DNA of 64,000 nucleotides. Source: Molanna angustata. Taxonomy: Eukaryota; Arthropoda; Insecta; Trichoptera; Molannidae. The stretch spans positions 16,750,033 through 16,814,032 of the forward strand of contig OY754977.1 of NCBI GenBank assembly GCA_963576475.1, in the 5' to 3' direction. A model generated the notes under the pieces. The model saw only the letters and a program-made list of their open reading frames with translations. It was not told the DNA's origin and did not search any database. A program made the position numbers and the translations under genes. Below, piece by piece: positions 54,581-64,000 of the stretch (position 1 is the first letter of the stretch; every line of letters starts with the position of its first letter).

Positions 54581-54609
54581 AATCAGCAGATATATTTGCG
54601 AATCATCCT

Positions 54610-54623
54610 CCCCCCCCCCCCCC
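54610..54623. repeat. Homopolymer C14
   Basis: An uninterrupted run of 14 C in AT-rich DNA follows directly downstream of a SINE copy. It could be real or a length artefact of assembly. Confidence 0.9.
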
Positions 54624-55429
54624 ACGACGAGAATCATCAAAAAATTATTTGCAGTTGAATTCTAGCCAGCTAAGTCATTTTGCGTTTGATAAACATTTAG
54701 AACTTTCATTATGATGACCGTTATTATTTTCCCACTACAGAGTTATGTAAGAGATGCTGAGCTGACGTTAAATCAAAGCCAGATTCTGAACAAACATGAA
54801 CTTTTGAGAGTGTACTATGAGCTTAATCTAAGTGGACACGATCTCTAACTTTGAACTATAAAATACTCTAAACTCGTGTGTACCTTATTACTGTACACAA
54901 CAAAGCAAAATTATTTCATAGTGCAGTAATGTTTATAATGTCAATGTTAAAATTTTATCCAACTGTCGATTCGTTCATTAGCATTCAATCCTCTGAATGA
55001 ATCGACATTATTAAGCCAAGAAGCGTGTAGGAAGAAGAGTTTTGTATGGCGTAGTGGACTTTTTGCATGCTAATAACACCAACTAGAGGCTTCGCAGCAT
55101 ATATGTTCTCGTACATAGATTTACTCAGAATTCGAGTAAAACATTTTATGTGAGTTTTGTGTGTCCGTCCGTCCCTTATAACTTTTGATCCGCTCAATTT
55201 ACAGAGCCCAAAATTTCAGAATATATAAAATGTTAAATGCCTACAAAACTTTTATACTCAGAATTGTGAATTTTTGTTTCAGTCAGGGGTTATTTTTCCA
55301 TATATCTCAGAAATCATAAAAGCTAGAACGCTGAAAATTGGTATAAACATATACAAATACAAAATCTCAAACAATTTATTTCAAAAAAATTCCAGGGTTT
55401 CTCAAACATTTTTTATTAAGAAAAATATT
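54624..55429. other. Unassigned; possible Helitron-like debris
   Basis: GTGTCCGTCCGTCCCTTATA and ACTTTTGATCCGCTCAATT near 55158-55198 resemble the phrase found near Helitron ends in insects. There is no boundary and no gene. Confidence 0.3.
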
Positions 55430-55910
55430 TTTTTATGATAAATTTATGAGTTTAACTGCCTATATTTCAAAATTTTTTAAAAATATCAAAAAAAGCCGAA
55501 AGACCCCAACTTGATAATTTAATTTTCTATAAAAAATATTAACATTGTATTGTCACATCTCAATTTTTTTTTTAAGAATTTTTATAAAAATTTAATTTAG
55601 TGACGACATTGTTTCATACAATTTGTATGGCAGTCGCCTATACACAATATTATGTAAGAAGACTTAATAGTTTGATAGGTACTTAATCTCCAAACCTACA
55701 TACATACAGAACCATCATGCTGTTTTCATATTCCGTGTAGGAAAAGAGGACTGACCTCCATACTGTCCTATCTTGACATACATACCTACATGTGTTGTAT
55801 AGAAAATAAAATATCCTAAAATATTCAATAATTTGGATTTATGAGTTTATAGTTTGGTACTTATTCTTCAACTATACATACCTACTATCGCTATCGACAG
55901 TTGGATCTCA
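55430..55910 (-). repeat. Family Q repeat, minus copy
   Basis: This is the inverse of 23060-23580. It includes ACTGCCTATATTTCAAAATT, ATTTGTATGGCAGTCGCCTA, ACCATCATGCTGTTTTCATA and CTATCGCTATCGACAGTTGG. Confidence 0.75.
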
Positions 55911-56142
55911 TGTGTTACATGCAACTAGTTTTATAAAAATATATATTTATTTTGTAAATAAGTAGCTGCAGTGTATTTTTGATACCTAATGAGGTAAGAA
56001 TGCAAGAGACTTCGATTTGAGTGAAAAATCTATTACAAATTTAATATGCGTAAAAAACGGTGTCCTGTGACCGATGAAAAGGGTGTCCTAATTATTTGAT
56101 TTACCTACTTGTTTTTAAAAACGGTTCCCGTTCTTTACGCCC

Positions 56143-56530
56143 TAGTAAGTAAGGAGTTATTTATTCGCAATTTTTATTTTTTTTCTGAAAGTTTCATCAC
56201 AGTATATCTGTATCTGTATGCTGTGTTTATTCAACTTTATCAATTAAACACCAAAGTATTCATAAGATTTTTTTAAAATTTTGCAAATTTGTTTATCTAA
56301 TACTTGCATTAGATTTCGAAGGATCAGAGCTTCTCATATTTTTTTAACTGTGTAAAATTTCAAATTGACCTCACGCTCAGGATATTGAAAATTTAATAAT
56401 TTAATTTTCAAATTGCTAAAAGGCACATCACATTACATTGAAGAATTATCAAGTTTTCAAAATACAAAATTTGAATACATTGTGGAGTGACTTGGTAGTG
56501 AAAAGTATAGCGTTGGCCACAACCCACTCG
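56143..56530 (-). repeat. Family W repeat, shortened minus copy
   Basis: On the plus strand it starts CTAGTAAGTAAGGAGTTATT and ends AGCGTTGGCCACAACCCACT. The middle is shorter than in other copies. Confidence 0.75.
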
Positions 56531-56666
56531 TTTTCTATGTAATTATGTTGGATATTTTTGCTCTTTTGGTTCTATACACCTAATAAGACAGCTACGATTT
56601 TAATAGGTTTTTTAATATTTTTTTATGTATTATGTTTACACTAGATGTAAGGATTCAGGATTCATT

Positions 56667-56902
56667 CCTTTGATATGTTAAGTATCTGGATGGGTGAACT
56701 ATTCCCAATTGAAAGCTTGATGATGCGTTTGTTGCATTTTATTTTGCTCTTTTAAATAATTTACAATTTACGCATTGATCTGCTAATTCTTTTGAGGAAG
56801 TGTATAATGGTAATAATAATAATTGAGTGTTATTATTTGTAGTGCTTAATTGTTATTAATATCATTAGTAAATCGGCCAGCGCCGTAAAAAAAAAAAAAA
56901 AA
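56667..56902 (+). repeat. Family Y repeat with A16 tail
   Basis: This is the inverse of 46931-47167. It ends ATCGGCCAGCGCCGT followed by 16 A, which suggests retroposition of a short transcript. No A or B box is recognised. Confidence 0.7.
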
Positions 56903-56984
56903 GGATTCATATTTTTTTACATTTTAATATATTTTAATACATTACATTTAATATACATACAAATGTTTTTTATAAAGATGAAAA

Positions 56985-57030
56985 AAATTATCGAGGCTGG
57001 ATTCAAATCCACGCCCACTTAAGTTGTAAC
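56985..57030 (-). repeat. SINE S2 fragment
   Basis: On the minus strand GTGGGCGTGGATTTGAATCC and AGCCTCGATAATTTTTT match the B box and start of the S2 tail. Confidence 0.5.
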
Positions 57031-57057
57031 TTTTTAAATTAAAATTTCAATATCGAT

Positions 57058-57379
57058 TTACGGTAAACGAAAATTCCCGTCGTCTAGTGAAATGAAACGA
57101 TATCCGTTTACATTTCCGGACGGACGCAATTGCACAAGTTTTATGCAGAACTTCTCGAAAGCCTTTACAAAACTCCGCGGACATGCTGGCATTAACAATT
57201 CTCTAAACTTTGCTGGCACGACTGACCCAAACAGCCTAGTTGAAGATGCCATACACAAACACACGTTCTCCAATTATATGTTGCGTCGTATTATAGGTAC
57301 ATACCTAATAATCAAGACCACAGGTAAAATTGTAGGTATAATACTAATAAATGCCATGCCGTTTGAAGGCGGAGTTTAG
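57058..57379. other. Orphan coding-like segment of uncertain strand
   Basis: A less AT-rich block of about 240 bp is open on both strands: plus 57092-57379 (95 residues) and minus 57058-57273 (71 residues, ending DDGNFRLP before a stop). The minus reading PAKFRELLMPACPRSFVKAF looks more like a real protein, and an AG preceded by T-rich sequence lies upstream of it near 57300. I do not recognise a family on either strand. It might be an exon of a host gene, a captured gene fragment or transposon debris. Confidence 0.3.
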
Positions 57380-57399
57380 GAATCTATTCCCAGTAGTTG

Positions 57400-58286
57400 A
57401 AAACATTATTTAAATAATTAATCACGTTATACTCTCTTCTGGCCTGGGAACACTAAATAAAAAAAAAGATTCTCTTTTTATCACAATACAATAAAACATC
57501 GCTTTAAAAAGATGACAAAAATAACAATAGGAATCAAAATAAGGAAGTACGAATATAAGAATAAATAACTGATAGAATCACGCTACTGCAGAAGGTGCTA
57601 GGAATATTTTATTCATACAATAAATACTACAACAAAATACTGTCATGCTTTATACTTAAAAAAATATAATCAATAATCGGAGAACTTCTATGATTTTGTA
57701 GAAGGGATATCAAAATAAGAATATACTTAATTACTAAATTACTTCTAAATTATACTAAATTCAAAGTTCCAACAATTACAAAAATATATGCAAAAAATCT
57801 GCTATTAAGCTAAAAAGGGAAGACCAATATACTAGCTCACAACAATAGTACAATAACACTAGGTTAAGTACAACAATTACCTTAAATATACCATACATTA
57901 ACAACTTTTGGGCAACGGAGCGTACGATACTTTTCAACAAAACTTTTCAATAGTTTACCAAAAAATATTAAAAACTATCACTAAGATGGGTTTATGAAAT
58001 AGATGAAAAAATCCTGAAGGAAATAATTCTACCAAATAAAATGTAAAATGCACTATTACAAACAACAGAATAGACAATTGAAAAAAGTGAAAAATAAGAA
58101 CTTTTGTTGTTTTTTTTCTCTCTCAATCAATCAATTTTTCAAACAAATAATTTATTTTTACAATATTTGTTGTGTGCATGACTCATAATGAAATATTATG
58201 TTTGGAAAGAGAGTAAGAAGGATGCATACGCTTGAATGCGTAGCGTTTGTATGTACATGTACTTATATTATATGTAAATGTATCTA
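57400..58286. other. Unassigned sequence
   Basis: AT-rich with no gene or repeat recognised. Confidence 0.4.
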
Positions 58287-58535
58287 TTTGTTTGTATCTT
58301 TGTTACTAGCCCCCTCACCAGGCATAGCCTGTGCTAAGGTGAGCTAGTTTTATATTACTGTCTATTGCGTTGTTTATTTATAGATTTATTTTTATTTTTT
58401 ATTTATTTATAAAAAATAAATAAAAAATAAAAATAAATCTATAAATAAACAACGCAATAGACAGTAATATAAAACTAGCTCACCTTAACACAGGCTATGC
58501 CTGGTGAGGGGGCTAGTAACAAAGATACAAACAAA
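58287..58535. mobile_element. 249-bp near-perfect palindrome
   Basis: The arms of about 122 bp run from TTTGTATCTTTGTTACTAGC and CCCCTCACCAGGCATAGCCT inward to AT-rich TTTATTTTTTATTTATTT and back. I see one mismatch (GCTAAGG against CCTTAAC) and no real loop. A single transcript would fold into one long hairpin. The ends TTTGTATCTTTG carry no clear target duplication. Confidence 0.9.
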
Positions 58536-58804
58536 AAGAGATAGCTTCAACTATGTAAGCAATGGTGAAATAATAAAATGATATTTATTGAAATGAAATA
58601 ACTTATATTTACTTTGTATGTCTACTATGTATGAATAAGCTTATATTACCTTAAATTATTTTGTATCTTATATCTACTCTATGTTTTTGGATAAAAATTA
58701 ATAAAAATAAATAAATAATAAATACTTTATTTTTATCTAATTATTAACAAAAGATATTTTTGATGCAAAGCAACAAAGAAATTCATCATTCTGTTTTATT
58801 TTTT
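58536..58804. other. Unassigned sequence
   Basis: Nothing is recognised. Confidence 0.4.
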
Positions 58805-59130
58805 TTATATCTTAATATATAAAAATGTCGTGTCACGATGTTCGTTCACGCTAATATCTGAAACCGCCCAACCGATTTCAATGAAATTGTCTGAATTCGT
58901 ATAGTTGGTTCTAGATTGAAAAATAGGGTAGTTTTGGAACCGATAGATGGCGCTGTTATCGAGGTCTACCATAAAAAGTTATATTGAACAATGGTCAATC
59001 TATAATGAGTCTATGGCAGAACAATTCACAAAATGAGGTCTATATAAAATGCGATCTGTGGCATAACAACGTCTGCCCAGGCCATTTGTATGTCATACTA
59101 AGCAAATTGTTTATCACTTAATCATTCCAC
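58805..59130 (+). repeat. Possible Helitron-like terminal fragment
   Basis: ATATATAAAAATGTCGTGTC, GTTCGTTCACGCTAATATCT, AAACCGCCCAACCGATTTCA and GATAGATGGCGCTGTTATCG resemble text common at the start of insect Helitron-like repeats. There is no CTRR end and no Rep/helicase sequence. This is a weak call. Confidence 0.35.
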
Positions 59131-59143
59131 GTGGCCATGGCTT

Positions 59144-59331
59144 CTGGGGCGCAAGGCTGGTCAACAGGCGGAATCAAAATCATCCATGTTTACCCATATC
59201 ATGGATATAATTATCTAATGGAGGTCTTTATCATTTTTAGATATCATAGAACTCCATAAGATAATTAAATCTATGATATGGGTAAACAATGATTGTTTTG
59301 ATTCCGCCTGTTGATCAGACTTGTCCCCCAG
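59144..59331. mobile_element. Family G MITE, copy 2
   Basis: Terminal inverted repeats run about 60 bp: CTGGGG, GGCTGGTCAACAGGCGGAAT and CATCCATGTTTACCCATATC at the left. The inverse, with few changes, lies at the right. It is related to 33646-33808 but more symmetrical. Confidence 0.85.
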
Positions 59332-59884
59332 ACTAATCTTTTCCATACCTATATTCAATATGTAAGAAAGAAAATATCAAAAAATGATCCATACATAAAT
59401 GATTTTCTTTTTGACGTTGCTATATCTTATACGAATATATTTCGTAATATTTTCAACTATTTTTTGGAAGTATTTATAAAATTCACAAAAAAAAACACTT
59501 CATCATACTGACAAGAAAAACCATTTCATTTTTATTTGTTGTTTAGTTTTTTTCTGAACGCCTGTGTGGCACCACAATAAGTTGTATTTCATTAAAAGTT
59601 TAATAAACTTAATAGCAACTTTGTATGCAAAACTGAACTCTACGGTTGCCGCCAGACGTAGTTATTTAAAGGAAATTGGTAAATTAAATAAGTATCTATA
59701 TTCCATGCACGACCTCAATATTCTATGTGCGAATATGGATACTTATAAGAATGGATACTTAATTGACAGTGGCGTAGGTAAAAAATATAAAACAGGTAAA
59801 TATCTGAATGTACAGGGCGAAGTATTATTTTTACTTAAAAGCTGTGAGGCACTGCCATAGAATAGTGATTCCACTCTTTTCTAG
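59332..59884. other. Unassigned; one open frame of unknown meaning
   Basis: A 98-codon plus frame at 59564-59860 shows no motif I recognise and sits between repeats. No promoter, splice site or codon signature supports it as a gene. Confidence 0.35.
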
Positions 59885-60035
59885 TATCAATGTTTTCAGG
59901 TGTCGACGAGACTGGTGTGTGGGTATACACGCATGTGTCGTGCTCCTCTTTTAAAATGGAGTTCACACCCGCACACCTGTCGCTGGTTACCCCACATCGT
60001 GGTATATGGCGTGATGGTATGAATTAATGAATTTT
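59885..60035 (-). repeat. Family M repeat, minus copy
   Basis: ACGAGACTGGTGTGTGGGTA, CCGCACACCTGTCGCTGGTT and GGTATATGGCGTGATGGTAT are the inverse of the start of 61045-61380. A second partial copy follows at about 60165-60235. Confidence 0.72.
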
Positions 60036-60235
60036 ACGGGAACATATAAGAAATGATCACTTAAATTTATGGATAGGCTGACACTAAATTTTATACGATG
60101 CCTTTACATGTATCTAGACGATTGCAATATTATCTTATAGATTGCAAATGCATATTTGATTTGACATCTCTGATACCCGTACACCTGTCGATGGTTAGTT
60201 ACCCCACATCGGTGGATATGGCGTGATGCTATACA

Positions 60236-60784
60236 CGTATGTTTATGTAAAGTTTTTCATTATAAAGCAAATACTTAAAATAGGAAAATTTCAGATTGGT
60301 CTGGAATAGTATCAATTTTTAATGATGCTATTTTAATTGGGTTTTATTTTTCTTTATATGTGTACCCTCAGTTTTTGCTCGTTGTTTTTTTTTTACAATA
60401 CTAATCGAACTAGCGGAAATAATGGCTGGTTCAATGAGTCAATTTGACAGAATATATTATCAAAATATATGTAAGAATTTATGCACTGCAGATTGAGATA
60501 AAGGCACTTCCAGTATACGCCAAATAGATACAATGCACTTGGCACTAGACCGGAAGATCTTGGTTGAAGCTTGAGGTATTTACACATTTGAAATAGCTAC
60601 TTTTAATTTAGCGGTGACGTCACAATGAGTTACAAATGTTAATAGAAGCGGCGATAGTATTGATGACAGATATGTATAATATATTGAACTGAAGAATGGC
60701 GAAGCTCGCGAATATATAAAAAAATATATAAAGTATATATAATATTTTTTAATATTTAATATTGCTTCTCGGGAAACTAACAGG
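60236..60784. other. Unassigned sequence
   Basis: No gene is recognised. It ends in AT-dinucleotide-rich sequence. Confidence 0.4.
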
Positions 60785-60973
60785 TACTATGTCAAATAAT
60801 AATTTAACACGCACCCAATAACAAGTTTCCACATTCTGGAGACTTACGATATTAATCGTCTCACAGATCCAGACTGAAAACACAATTAAAAACTGTGTCT
60901 CCACCGGGAATCGAACCCGGGACCTTTGGCTCATCATTTAGATATCTAACCAACTGAGCCACGAAGGCCGACA
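60785..60973 (-). repeat. SINE S1, most complete copy
   Basis: On the minus strand it reads GTCGGCCTTCGTGGCTCAGT (A box), then CGGGTTCGATTCCCGG (B box), GGAGACACAG, CTGTGAGACGATTAATATCG and finishes TTATTGGGTGCGTGTTAAAT. The tRNA-like head followed by a long non-tRNA body shared by four copies identifies a tRNA-derived SINE. The region between the boxes does not fold as a standard anticodon arm. Confidence 0.85.
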
Positions 60974-61044
60974 TAACGACATATAAAGTATATTAAAAAA
61001 ATAAAACACTGAGTAAATGATCTTTTGATTGAAGTGTTCTCTGT

Positions 61045-61380
61045 GTTCAATCATTCATTCATACCGTCACGGAATATCCCACAATGTGGGGTAACCAGCG
61101 AAAGGTGTGCGGGTGTGCATTGCCTTATAAAAGGGAGCACAACACATCAGTGTATACCCACACACCAGTCTCGTCTCACCTAAAAAGGCACTATGTTCAG
61201 AATGGGTGGTGAACCGCATTGCTGAACTATGTGAGATGTTATTGTTGCCTGTTGTATTTTCGATTACCCGGCTCTTACGGGACACTCGAAAACAATAATT
61301 GAAAAGAGTGGAAGCACTATTCTAAGCCGGTGCCTCACAGCTATCTAAGCCGGTGCCTCGTGAAATAAACCATTCATTCA
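61045..61380 (+). repeat. Family M repeat, longest copy
   Basis: It starts CATTCATTCATACCGTCACG and GGGGTAACCAGCGAAAGGTG. It includes CAGTCTCGTCTCACCTAAAA, TGAGATGTTATTGTTGCCTG and TCTAAGCCGGTGCCTCAC, with TCTAAGCCGGTGCCTC duplicated (about 61320-61360), and ends GAAATAAACCATTCATTCA. Non-coding. Confidence 0.78.
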
Positions 61381-61484
61381 AGTTCTATCATAGTTATTAA
61401 AAAACCTTCTGTATATTTTTTTGAAAAATTTTAATATCACCATGGAAACGAACGAGTTTTATATATTTTTATAGAACCGTGAAA

Positions 61485-61690
61485 TCAGACACCTACAGGG
61501 CTGTCGACCTGCCATAGGCTGGTTTACGTGATGATGACAAGTCGTAAGCCCTGTTGGTGCCTGATTTACCGGTTCTCCTATAAAAATATATTTCTCCGTC
61601 GAGACATTCATTGACTCCGGACAGGGAAGAAAATCCAGTATTTCCCGTTAAAAAAACGAGAAATTCTCTTAAATAAATAAAATAAAAATA
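61485..61690. repeat. Family F repeat, short foldback copy
   Basis: ACCGTGAAATCAGACACCTA with CAGGGC at the left is mirrored within 80 bases by GCCCTGTTGGTGCCTGATTT and ACCGGTTCTCC at the right. The loop holds GGCTGGTTTACGTGATGATG. This is a miniature version of the 26.9-kb palindrome. Confidence 0.75.
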
Positions 61691-61984
61691 TTCATCCAAA
61701 ATCTATCTCGTATACATTCAAACAATATAACAAATACACTACCATAATATATTTAATGCATTTACATAAGGGGGGGACTGCTGCCAGCGTACCTATTTAT
61801 CAATTTGATATACCATCATTATTTCTTATCAAATCGTTTTGAAAAAAAATAATTTAGATAGTTTGGATATTAATAAACAAAAATATTTCTTAACTTTTTG
61901 ATAATGTTCTGTATAAATTCTTGTAGAAAAATAATGGCATACCCCGATTTTTAATGTTTAACATATATTTTTAATAAACTATAA

Positions 61985-62190
61985 GGCGTCGGTCTAGGAC
62001 ACTTGGCTGCGGCCACTTGGCTGCGGGACACTTGGGTGCGGGACACTTGGCTGCGAGACACTTGGCTGCGGCGGACACTTGGCTGCAGGACACTTAGGTG
62101 CGACGGACACTTGGGTGCGAGTCCATTTGGTTGCGAGTCCATTTGGTCGCGACGGACACTTGGGTGCGAGCCCACTTGGTCGCGAAATAA
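61985..62190. repeat. Left array of ~15-bp ACTTGG-TGCG units
   Basis: About twelve units such as GGACACTTGGCTGCG and ACGGACACTTGGGTGCG stand in tandem, with lengths of 14-17 bp. Open frames across it are a product of the period, which is near a multiple of three. Confidence 0.92.
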
Positions 62191-62599
62191 AAAAAAAAAT
62201 CTGCTTTGGAATGAAGTGTTTCATACTAATTTTTGTAATGCTCTTTATATATATATGTAGTTGATATACAAGTATACAGGCATTTAAAATATAAAGATAT
62301 ATACTTAAGTTTAATAGTATAAAGTAAAAACAAGGTTATTAAGTGAAATTATTTTTCATACTATAAATATTATGAGATTTTTAATACCCATACCTACATG
62401 AAAAGTGAATTATATTTTTTTCGAATTTTGTTGTGGTAGCAAAAATGTAGTAAATTAGAAAAAGAACTTATGTAGTTAAACATCAATTCATACATACTAT
62501 CACGCCGTATCCCTAATTTATGTCATCGTAACAGATTTTTCTTGTACATATTACATACAATTCATTACATTTCATTATTACAAATACATATTTAAATAA

Positions 62600-62880
62600 T
62601 TATAAAATATAATTTATTATTTTTTCAAAATATTAGATATTATTTTCTGTACATTACTTGTTTTACTTTTATTCACTAAAGTACCTACATATATTTTGTT
62701 CTCTACAGTTCATAGACAGTCGTTTCCAAAATAAATTTTAAAAATCTTCAATAATACGATAGTGTGATTTAATCAATTAGGTAGCTTCAGTTTTGGGTTT
62801 GCAAAAAGATTAATAATACAAACATGATTTATAAACCCGTTTAAATTTCTTTTTCTTAAAATTTTTTTTCTATCTACTTA
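62600..62880. other. Central spacer of the foldback-like element
   Basis: AT-rich, not shared between arms, and too short to encode a transposase. Confidence 0.5.
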
Positions 62881-63254
62881 CTTAAAGATAGTAATATGTG
62901 TTTGTAATCATGAAATGTAATCAATTGCATGTACCTAATGCGTCCACGAAAAAAAAATTACGATCACATAAATTAGGGATACGGCGTGATATATATTGAT
63001 TTTTAACTACGTAGGTTCTTTTTCAAATTTCCTACATTTTTATCACAACAAATTTCGAAAAAAAAAATTGACTTTACATGTTGTGTATAAAAAATTCTCA
63101 TACTCGTAGTATGAAAAATAATTTTACTTAATAAACTTGTTTTTACTTTATACTTTTAGACCGTACATATGTATATATAAAGAGCATTACAAAAAATCAG
63201 TAAGAAACATTTCATTCCTAAGCAGAAAAAAATATTTTTATAATAATTTTAATA

Positions 63255-63405
63255 TTCGCGATCAAGTGGGCTCGCACCCAAGTGTCCGTCGCACCCAAGT
63301 GTCCCGCAGCCAAGTGTCCGCCGCGGCCAAGTGTCTCGCAGCCAAGTGTCCCGCACCCAAGTGTCCCGCACCCAAGTGGCCGCAGCCAAGTGTCCCATTC
63401 CGATA
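63255..63405. repeat. Right array, inverted, of ~15-bp units
   Basis: About nine or ten units such as CGCACCCAAGTGTCC and CGCAGCCAAGTGTCC are the inverse of the left array. The unit number and order differ from the left side. Confidence 0.92.
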
Positions 63406-63423
63406 AGGCGTAGAGTAATATAT

Positions 63424-63652
63424 TTTTTTTTTAAATTAAAGAAGACAAAAATATCTAGAAAAATATGATGTGACGTTGCATTAATTCTTCAGGTTTAGTA
63501 AATAAACCTAAAAAACATTTATTTTCCATTCAGCGCCATTGAGTAATAAAAGTTTTTTTGGTTTATTTACTTAACCTGATGCGTTAATGCAACGTCATAT
63601 CATATTTTTCCAGGTATTTTGTTCTTCTTTAATTTATAAAAAAAAAATATTG
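63424..63652. mobile_element. Palindromic MITE nested in the right arm
   Basis: TTTAAATTAAAGAAGA, AAAATATGATGTGACGTTGC and GGTTTAGTAAATAAACC at the left are mirrored by GGTTTATTTACTTAACC, GCAACGTCATATCATATTTT and TTCTTCTTTAATTTATAAA at the right, around CATTCAGCGCCATTGAG. The left foldback arm lacks it, so it entered after the arms formed. Confidence 0.85.
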
Positions 63653-63878
63653 CTCTTTACGTTATATTTTTTTAGATATTTAAGATAAATGTCTAAAATC
63701 GGGGTATGCTTATTATTTTCCTACAAGAATAAATACAGAACATAGTCAAAAAGTTAAGGTATATTTCTCTTTATTAATATAAAAACTAACTAGGTTATTT
63801 TTTTCAAAATGATTCGTTTAGTAATAATGATGGTATATCAAATTGAAAAAATAGGTACGTTGGCAGCAGTCACCCTCT

Positions 63879-64000
63879 TAATGCATAATATTTGTCATTT
63901 TTATGTGATACCTATATATATTTTTTACTCTTATTTGAAAACATATCATAGGGATACAATGAATTTATCATAAATTTTAAATAATCATATTACATATATT
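63879..64000. other. Unassigned sequence at window end
   Basis: Nothing is recognised. Confidence 0.4.

Larger units (their letters stand above)
61769..63878. mobile_element. Foldback-like element with tandem repeats in long inverted arms
   Basis: The left arm (61769 to about 62600) and the right arm (about 62880 to 63878) are inverted copies along their whole length. Both carry GACTGCTGCCA-CGTACCTAT, TTTGATATACCATCATTATT, TAACTTTTTGA, GGCATACCCCGATTTT-type text and then an array of GC-rich ~15-bp units. Beyond the arrays the arms continue with CTGCTT-GGAATGAA, TTGTAATGCTCTTTATATAT, TATAAAGTAAAAACAAG and CACGCCGTATCCCTAATTTA. A non-homologous centre of about 280 bp lies between. This is the layout of foldback transposons. 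No transposase is present. Confidence 0.82.

Noticed and set aside
58805..59130. Full Helitron
   Set aside because: Only a few phrases reminiscent of Helitron-like ends are present. No CTRR end with hairpin and no Rep/helicase sequence was found, so only a weak fragment call is kept.
60785..60973. Functional tRNA gene on the minus strand
   Set aside because: A and B boxes are clear but the arm between them does not fold normally, and the same non-tRNA body follows in three other copies. It is a SINE.
61985..62190. CRISPR-like array
   Set aside because: Units are contiguous with no unique spacers, and the sequence is eukaryotic transposon-rich DNA.
61951..62264. Open frames of 61-85 codons across the GC-rich array, and a similar one at 63137-63406
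   Set aside because: They arise because the repeat period is close to a multiple of three. Both strands are open and the peptides are simple repetitions.

Overview
The window looks like a stretch of animal nuclear genome, most probably from an insect and, judging by texture, a moth or butterfly. It is strongly AT-rich, with many GTAGGTACCTAC-type strings, and it has several LINE tails that end in CATA repeats next to a conserved ATCACGCCATATCCC block, which I associate with Lepidoptera. That assignment is an inference. I found no convincing host gene, no clear rRNA or functional tRNA gene, and no bacterial-type operon. Essentially every recognisable coding segment belongs to a transposable element, and most are broken.

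Left part (1-14.3 kb). A mariner-like relic bounded by TA lies at 1606-2154. A piggyBac-like transposon (3363-7717) has a reading frame split by a 1.76-kb pogo-like insertion (4970-6733) that sits exactly in a TA. A BEL/Pao LTR retrotransposon lies on the minus strand (7838-14241), with 460-bp LTRs that differ at only two positions I could see and a perfect 5-bp target duplication. Its gag is open, but pol carries frameshifts, two in-frame stops, a lesion at the first catalytic Asp of reverse transcriptase, and loss of the integrase core.

Middle (14.3-51 kb). This is a mosaic of tRNA-derived SINEs, 3' fragments of several LINE lineages, palindromic MITE-like elements and unclassified families. 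I label the families F, W, Q, M, Y, Z and G for cross-reference. Nested insertions are well resolved: a hAT-like element with an 8-bp duplication inside an RTE-like LINE (31892-32578), a LINE inside another LINE with a 13-bp duplication (44768-45223), and a CATA-tailed LINE inside a family Z copy (27.6 kb). A second pogo-like relic lies at 36667-37834. Between 34.9 and 36.1 kb there is an unusual compound tandem array.

Right part (51-64 kb). A 5'-truncated LINE (52131-53704) keeps most of a reverse transcriptase and has a one-base frameshift in a T run. There is a 249-bp near-perfect palindrome at 58.3-58.5 kb. A foldback-like element of about 2.1 kb (61769-63878) has long inverted arms that each carry GC-rich arrays of about 15-bp units built on ACTTGG-TGCG. 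This foldback-like element, the two pogo-like elements with matching subterminal palindromes, and the unclassified W family are the best candidates for something undescribed. All boundaries were read by eye, and family names rest on recognised motifs rather than database searches.
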